Shown here: piece after piece, positions 1 to 7,839 of the stretch
Layout of the letters: each line of letters starts with the position of its first letter
How positions within the stretch are numbered: position 1 is the first letter of the stretch
Source: CAXQZM01 sp965229645
Lineage (GTDB): Bacteria; Pseudomonadota; Alphaproteobacteria; UBA7985
Direction: 5' to 3'
Length of the DNA: 64,000 nt
Assembly (NCBI GenBank): GCA_965229645.1
Contig: OZ245893.1
Location: forward strand, 1,674,001 to 1,738,000
The notes under the pieces: model-generated
Databases searched by the model: none
What the model was told of the DNA's origin: nothing
Seen by the model: only the letters and a program-made list of their open reading frames with translations
Translations under genes and position numbers: made by a program

Positions 1-627
1 GTGTTGGAATTGATCGCCAAGTTGCTGGTCTTTAGGGGACGGTTCTTCCGCGACGGATGGAACATTTTTGACCTGCTGATCGTGATCATTTCCCTCATGC
101 CCGCGACCCAGGGGCTGAAGGTGATCCGTACCCTACGGGTTTTGCGGGTCTTGCGGTTGCTCTCCGCCGTACCGTCGATGCGCCAAGTCATAGCGGGCCT
201 GCTGCGCGCCATTCCTGGCATGGTGTCGGCCACCGCCCTGCTGCTGATCGTCATCTATGTCTTCGCCATCTTGGGCACGCAGTTGTTCGGCGACCAATGT
301 TACCAAGGGTACTTGGACGACTGCACCTATTTTTTTGGCACCCTGTACGATTCGTTGTTCACCCTGTTCCAGATCATGACGCTGGAATCTTGGTCTCACG
401 GCATCGTACGCCCCATTGCCGACGTCTATCCCTGGGCGCGCGGATTTTTTGTCCTTTACGTTATCATCACCGCTTTTGCGGCGCTCAACTTGTTCATTGG
501 GGTTGTGGTCAACGCCATGGATGGGGCGCATGAGGACGAGGAAGAGAACAAGGCCAATCAGCCGACCTTGGCCGACCTGCAAGCGCAAATCGGCGAGCTC
601 AAGGCCCTGATCCAGACGCAGAAATAA
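1..627 (+). CDS. NavBac-type voltage-gated sodium channel, 5' end outside window
   Basis: Partial gene for a bacterial homotetrameric voltage-gated sodium channel of the inner membrane. The visible 208 residues hold the end of S3 (about 22-32), an S4 voltage sensor with Arg every third residue (R43, R46, R49, R52), S5 (70-96), the pore with selectivity filter TLESWS (127-132), S6 (149-173), and a C-terminal heptad region (190-206) that fits the tetramer-forming coiled coil. Family members are about 270 aa, so S1-S2 and most of S3 lie upstream. The GTG at base 1 is only the window edge, not a start. C100 and C108 in the S5-pore loop could pair. The TAA stop ends at the first base of a palindromic repeat. 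The TLESW filter is diagnostic of Na+ selectivity in NaChBac/NavAb relatives. Confidence 0.9.
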   Translation: MLELIAKLLVFRGRFFRDGWNIFDLLIVIISLMPATQGLKVIRTLRVLRVLRLLSAVPSMRQVIAGLLRAIPGMVSATALLLIVIYVFAILGTQLFGDQCYQGYLDDCTYFFGTLYDSLFTLFQIMTLESWSHGIVRPIADVYPWARGFFVLYVIITAFAALNLFIGVVVNAMDGAHEDEEENKANQPTLADLQAQIGELKALIQTQK

Positions 628-822
628 TACCAGCGGCCCTTATGACTGACCCATATGTTCGCTGGTATAAGGGCCGCGACTGCGGCCCCCGCAGCGGCCC
701 CGAGATCAGCGCGAAAGCGCCTCGGGGTAAAGCGGAGGCCCCGTCGGAGGCGAAGCGCGAAGCGTTTCTGCCGCGAGACATAAAACGGCCAAAAAAGTGT
801 CAACTTTTTTGGCCGTTGGTAT
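627..822 (+). repeat. MITE-like palindromic element, copy 1 (full length)
   Basis: A 196-bp element. It begins with a 42-nt hairpin (627-668) whose arms are ATACCAGCG and CGCTGGTAT. A GC-rich middle carries two smaller palindromes, and it ends in AAAGTGTCAACTTTTTT followed by GGCCGTTGGTAT. The right end, read inward, matches the left end at the tip (ATACCARCGGC) and at TGAC in positions 21-24. It starts on the last base of the channel gene's stop codon. It also contains a GTG (797) that opens the downstream kinase frame, though that is unlikely to be the true start. Confidence 0.85.
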
Positions 823-859
823 AACCGTGCCGAGCGCCTCCTCCCATCGTCCAGCAAGG

Positions 860-2236
860 GTGCCGCCTCCTTTAGACCGCACCAGCACCACGCCTGCGGA
901 ACCCTTGGTTCCCGTTCAGGTTCTCGTCACGCTCGCTTGGGTTATGTCGGCGGGGCAAGGTGCCGCGCTGCTCATTGTCTTTTTCCGTGCGGGCTTGATC
1001 GGTGCTTTGGCCCTGCCGCTTGCCGTGATTCTGGTTGTTTGCGCCTTGGCGCTGGCGCTAAACCACGGCTGGCGTCGCTGGCACCGCGCCCGCGATTGGC
1101 TCAGCAACCGCGAGGCTGGCCTGTTTCTCGCGATGCTCATGGGGTTGCTCGCGGCCTTCTTTGCCCTGACGGGCGGGATCCTCAATCCCTTCGTGATCCT
1201 CGTGTTCGCGCCTGTCCTTGTCAGCGCCACCGCCCTGTCCCGCCGCGTGACGGGCGCCCTCTTGTTGCTCGCCTTGGCCCTGCTGGCGCTCATTACCGTC
1301 ACCTACCTCGATCTTCCCTGGCGCAACCGTACCTATGGGATCGACGCACTGATCCTGCCGCTCGACTACCGGGCTGCGACCTGGACGGCCCTGGTGATCT
1401 CGCTGGTATTTCTGAGCCTATTTGTTTCCTGGCAAGCCGATTTGGCGCGTCGGACCGCGCGTGCGCTGGAGGCGTCGCGCCAAGCCTTGGAGCGGGAACA
1501 GCGGCTGGCCCATATGGGCGGCCTCGCCGCCGCTGCAGCGCATGAGCTGGGGACGCCGCTCGCCACCATTGCTGTGACCGCCCGCGATATGGCCGACCAG
1601 CTGCACGACCAAGAGGGGGCCGACCCCAGTTTGATCGCCGACGCCACGCTTTTGGTGGAGGAAACCCTGCGCTGCCGAAACATTCTGACCCGCCTGGCAA
1701 GCCCGCCCGACCCGCTGGACGGCGCTGATCCCGACGGGCATGAGGCCTATCTGCGCCTGGATTTGGCGCAACTGATTTGCAACGCTTACGCGGCCCATCA
1801 GGACCCCAATATCAGTCTGGTGATTCGTCGCACGGGGGACCCCGACACACCCGAACCGCATCCCCCCCGACAGGGCGAATTGGCGCAAGCCCTGGGCAAT
1901 ATCGTCCAAAATGCAGTCCAATTTGCAAGGTCCGAAGTGCGCGCGACCCTCAGATGGGACAGATCCTCGCTTCACCTCTTGATCCAAGACGACGGCCCAG
2001 GCTTTGCCCCAGCGATTCTGGATCGAATCGGCCAACCTTACCTGAAGGACAGCGAGACCAAGGGGTTAAGCGGGGAGCGCCCGTCCTTAGGCTTAGGACT
2101 GTTCATCGCCGCGTCGCTCCTGCGGCATGCAGGCGTGACCCTCGAATTCGCCAATCGCCAAGACGGTGCCAGCGGCGCGGAGGTTTCCTTAAGCTGGTCG
2201 TTCGCTGAATCTCACACCAATTTCCATGAAGGCTGA
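860..2236 (+). CDS. regB: RegB/PrrB/ActS-type redox sensor histidine kinase
   Basis: Membrane sensor kinase of the RegB/PrrB/ActS group, which reports redox state to a RegA-type regulator. The N-terminal half has about six hydrophobic segments with the quinone-site signature GGILNPF near 1165-1190. The H-box AAAAHELGTPLAT places the phospho-His at 1541-1543, and the redox-type Cys (LRCRNIL) is at 1673-1675, 44 residues later. RegB has the same arrangement (His225, Cys265). The N, G1 and G2 boxes follow (NIVQNAVQFA, DDGPGF, GLGLGLF). The frame stays open up to a GTG at 797 inside the upstream repeat. GTG 860, used here, or GTG 827 are likelier starts. No regA lies next to it in the window. Function is known for the family; partner and target genes are not visible. 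Confidence 0.85.
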   Translation: MPPPLDRTSTTPAEPLVPVQVLVTLAWVMSAGQGAALLIVFFRAGLIGALALPLAVILVVCALALALNHGWRRWHRARDWLSNREAGLFLAMLMGLLAAFFALTGGILNPFVILVFAPVLVSATALSRRVTGALLLLALALLALITVTYLDLPWRNRTYGIDALILPLDYRAATWTALVISLVFLSLFVSWQADLARRTARALEASRQALEREQRLAHMGGLAAAAAHELGTPLATIAVTARDMADQLHDQEGADPSLIADATLLVEETLRCRNILTRLASPPDPLDGADPDGHEAYLRLDLAQLICNAYAAHQDPNISLVIRRTGDPDTPEPHPPRQGELAQALGNIVQNAVQFARSEVRATLRWDRSSLHLLIQDDGPGFAPAILDRIGQPYLKDSETKGLSGERPSLGLGLFIAASLLRHAGVTLEFANRQDGASGAEVSLSWSFAESHTNFHEG

Positions 2237-2252
2237 CGCCTTCTTGAAACTT

Positions 2253-2450
2253 ATACCAGCGGCGACCCAGAATGACTCTTAATGTACGCTGGTGTAAGGG
2301 ACGCGACTGCGGCCCCCCAAGCGGGCTCCAAGCCCGAAGGGCGCGGGGAACGCCCGCGCTCGAAACAGTTGGGCTCCAAGCCCGAAGGGCGCAGGGAACG
2401 CCCGCGCTCGAAACGGGGGGGTTGCGGGATGTTTTATGTCAGGCATGTTG
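2253..2450 (+). repeat. MITE-like element, copy 2 (rearranged, with doubled 44-nt module)
   Basis: Starts with the family hairpin (2253-2295), here with a decayed right arm (GGTGT). A 44-nt GC-rich unit follows twice, at 2323-2366 and 2371-2414, separated by 4 nt; the units differ at one position. The same unit occurs once, inverted, in the copy at 38697-38941. The usual right end is missing. GTTTTATGTC near 2431-2440 is the reverse complement of the family's GACATAAAAC, so this copy looks rearranged. Together with a hairpin at 2482-2502 it fills the gene-free stretch 2237-2549. Confidence 0.75.
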
Positions 2451-2481
2451 ACATAAGTGCTGCATTCTGTCAGGAAAGACA

Positions 2482-2502
2482 AGGGTCGTCGCAAACGACC
2501 CC
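2482..2502. other. Hairpin in the ilvE leader
   Basis: GGGTCGT and ACGACCC flank a 5-nt loop, about 50 nt before the ilvE start. There is no T-run on either strand, so it is not a convincing terminator. The arm sequence resembles the palindrome at 9130-9152. It may be a leader structure or a fragment of another small repeat; no function can be read from it. Confidence 0.4.
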
Positions 2503-2549
2503 TACAAGCGGATTCCAAAATGGCTTTAGAATTCGAGAAAGGACATCCC

Positions 2550-3410
2550 ATGGGCTTTGAATCACGCGGCAGTAAAATTTGGTACGATGGCAAGATGGTC
2601 GATTGGACCGCGGCCCAGGCCCATGTGCTGACCCACGGCTTGCACTACGGGTCGTCGGTGTTTGAAGGCGCGCGCGTCTATGAAGGGGAGATTTTTGAGC
2701 TGACGGCGCACAATCAGCGTCTGCTGCGGTCGGCGGAAATTCTGGGATTCCAGATTCCCTTTACGCTCGCGGAGTTGGACCAGGCATGCCTGGACGCGGT
2801 GGCGTCCGAGGGTCTAACCGCGGGCTACGTTCGCCCCGTTGCCTGGTGCGGGACCGAGAAAATGGCCATCGATCGCGACAATATCGACGTGCATGTGGCC
2901 GTCGCCGCGTGGAAATGGGGCGACTACTACGACAACAAGATGCGCGGGCAGAAGCTGTGCTTGGCCGATTGGCGCCGCCCCGACCCTGCCACCGCGCCGT
3001 GCGAAGCCAAGGCATCGGGGCTTTACATGATTTGTTCCATGTCCAAGTCCGCGGCGGTTGCCAAGGGGTACGACGATGCCCTCATGCTCGACTGGCGCGG
3101 TCAAATCGCTGAAGGCACGGGGGCCAACGTCTTCTTCGTGCGCGACGGTGCCCTGCATACGCCGACGCCCGACTGTTTCCTAAATGGTATCACCCGCCAA
3201 ACCGTCATCGCCCTGGCGCGCGCCAAGGGGTTGGAGGTCGTCGAACGCGCCATTTTGCCCGAGGAACTTTCGACCTTTGCCGAAGCTTTCTTTACGGGAA
3301 CGGCGGCCGAGGTCACGCCGATCCGCCAGATCGAGGACGTTCAATACCAGGTCGGCCAGGTAACCCATGGCCTGGCAGAAGACTACGACCGTCTCGTCAA
3401 TCGACGATAG
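2550..3410 (+). CDS. ilvE: Branched-chain-amino-acid aminotransferase
   Basis: PLP-dependent class IV aminotransferase interconverting branched-chain 2-oxo acids and Val, Leu or Ile in the cytosol. The 286 aa are normal for the family. Visible signatures are LHYGSSVFEGARVY near the N-terminus, the PLP-lysine region KASGLYMIC, the GYDDALMLD block followed by EGTGANVFF, and LNGITR near the C-terminal third. The ATG at 2550 has a good ribosome site (GAAAGGA, 8 nt upstream) and matches family N-termini. The frame is open further upstream, but that stretch reads through repeat DNA. It is a single gene between repeat copy 2 and an Ada-like gene. Confidence 0.93.
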   Translation: MGFESRGSKIWYDGKMVDWTAAQAHVLTHGLHYGSSVFEGARVYEGEIFELTAHNQRLLRSAEILGFQIPFTLAELDQACLDAVASEGLTAGYVRPVAWCGTEKMAIDRDNIDVHVAVAAWKWGDYYDNKMRGQKLCLADWRRPDPATAPCEAKASGLYMICSMSKSAAVAKGYDDALMLDWRGQIAEGTGANVFFVRDGALHTPTPDCFLNGITRQTVIALARAKGLEVVERAILPEELSTFAEAFFTGTAAEVTPIRQIEDVQYQVGQVTHGLAEDYDRLVNRR

Positions 3411-3484
3411 GCGCAAAATTCCCGACTCAGATTTTTTGCAAGAAACGGATAGGGGCGGCGCGCGCTCGGGGCTAGAGTGAGGGC

Positions 3485-4312
3485 ATGAGCCAGACCCTCA
3501 CCTTTGCGTCCGCTGCCATCGACACGGCCCTCGACAGCGGCGAGTTGAGCCTCGCCGCCGTTGCCGCCGCTTGTGGCCTCAAGCCCTACGAGTTGAGCCG
3601 CTTGTTCAAACGGCACCTGGGCATCACCGCCGCCGCCTACGCCAGTCAGCGAAAGCTAGAACGCTTTAAGCGGGCGGTAAAGGATGGCGAGCGCCCGACC
3701 GAGGCCATCTACAGCGCGGGCTACGGCGCCCCGTCGCGCCTGTACGAAAGCGCGAACCTGCGCCTGGGCATGACCCCCGCCTCCTACGCCAAGGGTGGGC
3801 GCGGCGCTCACATTCTCTACGCTTTGGTCGACTCGCCCCTGGACCGCCTGCTGATCGCCGCGACCGTGCAGGGGCTGTGCTTTCTGGCCTTTGGCGATGA
3901 GGATCAGGCGCTGATCGCGGAACTGCAAGCCGAGTTTCCCGCCGCGACCCAGATCGAGGCCGCCGATACGGCGCTCACCAGCCTGATCGCCAAAACCTTG
4001 GCCGTGTTGGAGGGGCGCTGGATCGAGGCGCAGAACATCCCGCTCGACGTAGCGGGCACCGCCTTTCAACGCCGGGTGTGGCGCGCGCTCATGGAAATTC
4101 CCATCGGCGAAGTCTGGACCTATTCGGATTTGGCGCGCCATTTGGGGATGGAACGCGGGCAGCGGGCGGTCGCGCGCGGCTGCGCGACCAATCGCGTATC
4201 CCTGCTGATTCCCTGCCACCGGGTGCTGCGCAACGACGGCGCGCTGGGCGGTTATCGCTGGGGCTTGGCGCGCAAGGAGCGCTTGCTGAACGCCGAAGCT
4301 TGCTTGATCTAA
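3485..4312 (+). CDS. Ada-like AraC regulator fused to O6-methylguanine-DNA methyltransferase
   Basis: A 275-aa two-domain protein. Residues 1-100 form an AraC/XylS helix-turn-helix. Residues 110-270 are the suicide methyltransferase that moves the methyl group of O6-methylguanine to its own cysteine, C244 in the IPCHRV motif. E. coli Ada also has an N-terminal zinc/Cys domain that senses methyl phosphotriesters. That domain is absent here, so the protein may repair and bind DNA without the classic methylation switch. ATG 3485 follows GAGGG. It lies upstream of accD in the same direction with a 26-nt gap. Confidence 0.88.
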   Translation: MSQTLTFASAAIDTALDSGELSLAAVAAACGLKPYELSRLFKRHLGITAAAYASQRKLERFKRAVKDGERPTEAIYSAGYGAPSRLYESANLRLGMTPASYAKGGRGAHILYALVDSPLDRLLIAATVQGLCFLAFGDEDQALIAELQAEFPAATQIEAADTALTSLIAKTLAVLEGRWIEAQNIPLDVAGTAFQRRVWRALMEIPIGEVWTYSDLARHLGMERGQRAVARGCATNRVSLLIPCHRVLRNDGALGGYRWGLARKERLLNAEACLI

Positions 4313-4338
4313 GCCCGCGAACGGGCTAGCCCCGCGCC

Positions 4339-5193
4339 ATGAATTGGCTAACCTCCTACGTGCGAAAACCCCTTTCCAACCTAGTAAAGCGGGATACGCC
4401 CGACGATTTGTGGGACAAGTGCGGGGCCTGCGGTCAGATGATCTACTTGAAGAACTTGACCGATACGCAGCATACCTGCCCCAACTGCAACGACCATCGA
4501 CTCTGGCCGGTTTTGGACCGCCTCACCTACCTTTACGACGCGGGGCAATTTACCCGCTTGCCCCTGCCCGAGGTGCCGCAGGACCCGCTGAAGTTTAAGG
4601 ACAAGAAAACCTACAGCGCCCGTATGCGCGAGAATGTCGCCAAGTCGGACATTAAGGAAGCGCTGGTCGTCGCCACGGGGGCGGTCGGCGGGCATACGGT
4701 GGTCACCGCCGCCTTCAACTTTGCCTTTATGGGCGGGTCCATGGGGCTGGCGGTGGGCGAGGGACTGGTGCGGGCAGCCGAACAAGCCGTCGCCACCAAC
4801 GCGACCTTGCTGACCATTCCCGCCTCGGGCGGCGCGCGCATGCAGGAGGGGATCCTCTCGCTCATGCAGTTGCCCCGGTCGATCTTGGCGATCGACATGG
4901 TGCGCGAGGCAGGGCTCCCCCATGTGGTACACCTTACGCACCCGACCACGGGCGGCGTCACGGCGTCCTTTGCCATGCTGGGGGATTTGCACCTGGCCGA
5001 ACCGCGCGCCATCATCGGTTTTGCTGGCGCGCGCGTCATCAAGCAAACCATCGGCGAAGATTTGCCCGAGGGGTTTCAAACCGCCGAGTACTTGCAAGAC
5101 CATGGCATGGTTGATCGCGTGATCCGACGCCAAGACTTCCCAGGCGAGTTGGCCAAAATCATCGGATTGCTACGACGCCCTATAGCGGCTTAA
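4339..5193 (+). CDS. accD: Acetyl-CoA carboxylase carboxyltransferase subunit beta
   Basis: Beta half of the carboxyltransferase that moves CO2 from carboxybiotin to acetyl-CoA, giving malonyl-CoA for fatty acid synthesis. The 284 aa carry the N-terminal zinc finger C28-x2-C31-x15-C47-x2-C50, then a crotonase-like core with the SGGARMQEG oxyanion-hole segment. It is followed after 12 nt by folC, the usual alphaproteobacterial neighbour. The trp genes that often precede accD are not here; an Ada-like gene takes their place. The partner subunits accC and accB are at 54-56 kb; accA is not in the window. Confidence 0.95.
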   Translation: MNWLTSYVRKPLSNLVKRDTPDDLWDKCGACGQMIYLKNLTDTQHTCPNCNDHRLWPVLDRLTYLYDAGQFTRLPLPEVPQDPLKFKDKKTYSARMRENVAKSDIKEALVVATGAVGGHTVVTAAFNFAFMGGSMGLAVGEGLVRAAEQAVATNATLLTIPASGGARMQEGILSLMQLPRSILAIDMVREAGLPHVVHLTHPTTGGVTASFAMLGDLHLAEPRAIIGFAGARVIKQTIGEDLPEGFQTAEYLQDHGMVDRVIRRQDFPGELAKIIGLLRRPIAA

Positions 5194-5205
5194 ATCAGTC
5201 CCCAA

Positions 5206-6351
5206 GTGGCCCTAACACTCGCTGAGGCACGGGCGCGGTTCGCCAACCTCAATCCGCGCCCCATCGACCTGGGCCTCGCCCGCATGGCTGCGGCCTTGGA
5301 TCGGCTTGGCCATCCCGAACGCGCCCTAAGGGGCCTGATCCACATTGCGGGCACCAACGGCAAAGGCGGTGCCGTCGCCGCGCTCGAGGCCGCTGCGCGG
5401 GCCGCGAACTGGCGCGTTCAATCCTATACCTCGCCTTTTCTTTGGGATTTTACCGAGAATATTCGCCTCAACGGCGCGCCAATCGACGACCAAGCCTGCG
5501 CGCGCCTATTCAATCACGTCTGGCACGCGTGCCAGGACATCCCCCTCACGTGGTTTGAGGCCGATACCCTGGTGGCCCTGCTGCAATTTGCGCAGTGGGA
5601 CGCGGGCCTAAGCCTGATCGAATGCGGCATGGGCGGGGCCAGCGACGCCACCGCCGTCGTCCCGACGCCCGTGGCGGCGATCCTGACCAACGTGGGCGGC
5701 GATCATGCGGAGTTCTTGGGGGCGGATCTGGCCAAAGTCGCGGACGAAAAAGCGGGGATCGCCAAGGGCGCGCCGCTCTATGTGCCCGCCGATTTTGCCT
5801 TCGCGGTGGGTCCCGTGCGGCGCGTCGCCGTGGGTCGCGAACACCCCAGCTTGGCCCTCGCCAATGCGGTACTCGCGGCGCACTTTCCTGGCCTGGCTCC
5901 TCTCGCCGCCATGCCCGCGCAGCTGGGTCGCTGGATGCCCGACCCCGTGCAGCCAGGCCTGATCTACGATGTTGGGCACAATGCCCATGCAGCGCAATTT
6001 TTGGCGCGCCGCTTGGCCGCTTTCCCGCCGCCCTACCGCCTTGGCCTAGGGATGCTTCGGCGCAAAGACCCCAAGGCCTTTCTTGGGGCGTTCGTAGGCT
6101 TGCCGCTGTTCGTGGACCCTTTGGACTTGGGCGCCGAGGGATACGACCCCGACCATTTGGCCGCAATCTCCCGTTCCTTGGGCTTTGATCTTTACACTGG
6201 GCAAGACGTGGGATGCCACCTGATCACCGGGTCGCACCAGAGCGTCGCCACCACCCTCTCCCCCGCCAAACGAAGCCTGCTTGCCGAACAAGGGTTTCCT
6301 ATTTCACGGGCGGCTGCGCGGATATCTGATCAGACCTTGAACCCTCGATAG
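5206..6351 (+). CDS. folC: Bifunctional folylpolyglutamate/dihydrofolate synthase
   Basis: ATP-dependent ligase that adds Glu to dihydropteroate and to folates. The 381 aa start at GTG 5206. The Mur-ligase P-loop GTNGKGG is at 49-55, and FTENIRLNG (folate loop) and DVGHNAHAA (C-terminal domain) are recognisable. Family members are usually 420-450 aa; the shortening lies in the middle and C-terminal domains. The last part (GSHQSVATT) is a weak match to the usual GSLYLAG element. The accD-folC context supports the call. The 3' end overlaps the tail of the opposing bioY by 22 nt. Confidence 0.88.
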   Translation: MALTLAEARARFANLNPRPIDLGLARMAAALDRLGHPERALRGLIHIAGTNGKGGAVAALEAAARAANWRVQSYTSPFLWDFTENIRLNGAPIDDQACARLFNHVWHACQDIPLTWFEADTLVALLQFAQWDAGLSLIECGMGGASDATAVVPTPVAAILTNVGGDHAEFLGADLAKVADEKAGIAKGAPLYVPADFAFAVGPVRRVAVGREHPSLALANAVLAAHFPGLAPLAAMPAQLGRWMPDPVQPGLIYDVGHNAHAAQFLARRLAAFPPPYRLGLGMLRRKDPKAFLGAFVGLPLFVDPLDLGAEGYDPDHLAAISRSLGFDLYTGQDVGCHLITGSHQSVATTLSPAKRSLLAEQGFPISRAAARISDQTLNPR

Positions 6352-6923
6352 GCCATAGGAACCAAGACCAGGGCCACGGCGATTTTGATCAAATCGCCAA
6401 TGAGGAAAGGGTAGAAAAACTTGGCCAGCAACTCGCCCTCGTTCAACCAATCGACAAGGCCGACGAAGGTGCTGCCCCAGGCCAGCCCAGGCCCGTAGAT
6501 CAAGACATGGGCGATCAGCATGACACCAGCGAGCGAGATGGGATTGCGGGCAAGTCCCCCTTGCGCCGCCGCGCCGATGAACAGGGCAGCAGGCAAAAAC
6601 CCCCAAAGGAAACCCGCGGTCGGGCTCAAGAAAAAGTAGGCCGCGCCACCGCCAGCGGCAAAGACTGGTAAGCCCGCCAACCCTTCGATCCAGTAGGCGA
6701 CGACGGTCAGGCCCGCCAAGCGCCAACCCAAGGTTGCGCCTAAGACCATCAGAACCAGGGTTTGCAAGGTTCCGGGTACGGGTCATAGGGGCACCTGAAA
6801 TTTGGCTGAAATCGCGAGCAAAAGCGACCCAAGGACCACGAGCAGGGCGTCGCGAAGGCGCGCTTTGACACCCGCCAACGGGACGGCTTGGTCAAAAAAA
6901 GTTGGGGCGTTGAGACGGTCCAT
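6330..6923 (-). pseudogene. bioY: Biotin transporter BioY, interrupted by one in-frame TGA
   Basis: Read from ATG 6923, which has a strong ribosome site (AGGAG, 7 nt upstream), this frame encodes a 197-codon BioY, the substrate-binding membrane protein of biotin ECF transporters. Codon 47 (6785-6783) is TGA, inside the family signature VPLxPVPGTLQTL. Translation stays in frame on both sides, with all remaining membrane segments and the PLVFA-like GLPVFAAGGG loop intact. Many relatives have Trp before PVP, so a TGG-to-TGA change is the simplest cause. A TTG at 6767 could restart a 145-aa protein lacking the first helix. Other genes here use TGA as a stop, so Trp recoding is unlikely. It is a fresh pseudogene, a sequencing error, or a truncated but working protein. 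Confidence 0.8.
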
Positions 6924-7008
6924 GCGATTCTCCTGAAAACTGATTGCCAAGCCTTATGGGGCTTCCTAGATCATTGCAAGTTTCTCGAACGCGACAGGAA
7001 AATTCCCC

Positions 7009-7620
7009 ATGACCGCCCAGCTCTACGGCTCCCACCTCTCCCCCTATACCCGTCGCTGCACCATTGCTTTGACTTTGGCCGGCATCGATTTTGAGTTGTT
7101 GCACCGAATGACGACCCCCGACGAGGCCGAGATCCGAACTCTCAGCCCGCTGGGCCGATTGCCCATTCTGAAACTGGCCGACGGGCAGGTCTTGGCCGAT
7201 AGTGCCGTCATCATGCGTTGGCTCGATCAGCAGACCTCTCAATTCCGACCCAGCGACGCCGAGGCGGACCTCCGTTGCGAAATGCTGATGGCGCTGGCGG
7301 CGGGAACCACGGAAAAGGCCACGGCCTCGAACTACGAACGCACGCGCCGCCCCGAACAGTTCGTTTTTCAGGGCTGGGTCGATCGCTGCCATTGGCAGGT
7401 TCTCGATGGCTTGGCGGCTTTGGAGGCTGCTTTTGCCCCCGTCGCGCCCTTTATGTTTGGGGACCGCCCGACCTACGCCGACATCTATACCTACGTCTGT
7501 CTGCAATTCACAAAAAAGGTCTGCCCCGCCCTCGACGTCGAGGGCAAGTACGCGGCCCTAGAAAGACTGGTGGACACCATGGAGGCCCTGCACCCGATCT
7601 GCGCCAATTCAAGACCCTAA
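7009..7620 (+). CDS. Glutathione S-transferase family protein
   Basis: A 203-aa cytosolic GST-fold protein. The N-terminal thioredoxin-like domain has SPYTRR with S11 as likely glutathione-activating residue, the cis-Pro segment GRLPIL, and the ADSAVIMRWLD glutathione-binding turn. The C-terminal half is helical. ATG 7009 is preceded by AGGAAA. It is divergent from bioY across 85 bp and followed by a repeat. Substrate cannot be inferred; the protein may conjugate, isomerise or reduce with glutathione. Confidence 0.85.
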   Translation: MTAQLYGSHLSPYTRRCTIALTLAGIDFELLHRMTTPDEAEIRTLSPLGRLPILKLADGQVLADSAVIMRWLDQQTSQFRPSDAEADLRCEMLMALAAGTTEKATASNYERTRRPEQFVFQGWVDRCHWQVLDGLAALEAAFAPVAPFMFGDRPTYADIYTYVCLQFTKKVCPALDVEGKYAALERLVDTMEALHPICANSRP

Positions 7621-7636
7621 AGGGTTGTCGTCTTAT

Positions 7637-7794
7637 TTATGTCTCACGGCAGAAACGCTTCGCGTTTCGCCTCCGACGGGGCCTTCGCTTATGCCCCGAG
7701 GCGCTTTCGCGCTATTCTCGGGGCCGCTACGGGGGCCGCAGTCGCGGCCCTTATACCAGCGAACATGAAAGTCTTTCTCAATGGTCGCTGGTAT
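7637..7794 (-). repeat. MITE-like element, copy 3 (one end lost)
   Basis: Inverted copy of the family. The 42-nt hairpin lies at 7753-7794 and the GC-rich middle at about 7640-7752. The far terminal repeat (AAAGTTGACACTTT type) is missing and replaced by unrelated sequence just after the GST gene. It lies between the GST gene and mutM. Confidence 0.8.
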
Positions 7795-7839
7795 TAGCAC
7801 ACGGTCCCACTTAGGTCCTGTCACGGCGCGCGAGAACTG

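Noticed and set aside
797..859. GTG 797 as start of the RegB-like kinase
   Set aside because: It lies inside the terminal repeat of a mobile palindromic element and adds residues without family similarity; later GTG codons are more plausible.
6783..6785. TGA read as Trp (alternative genetic code)
   Set aside because: Many genes here, such as regB, mutM, parA and argG, end in TGA, so the standard code applies.
6924..7008. BioR operator (TTATMKATAA) upstream of bioY
   Set aside because: No such palindrome is present in the 85-bp gap.
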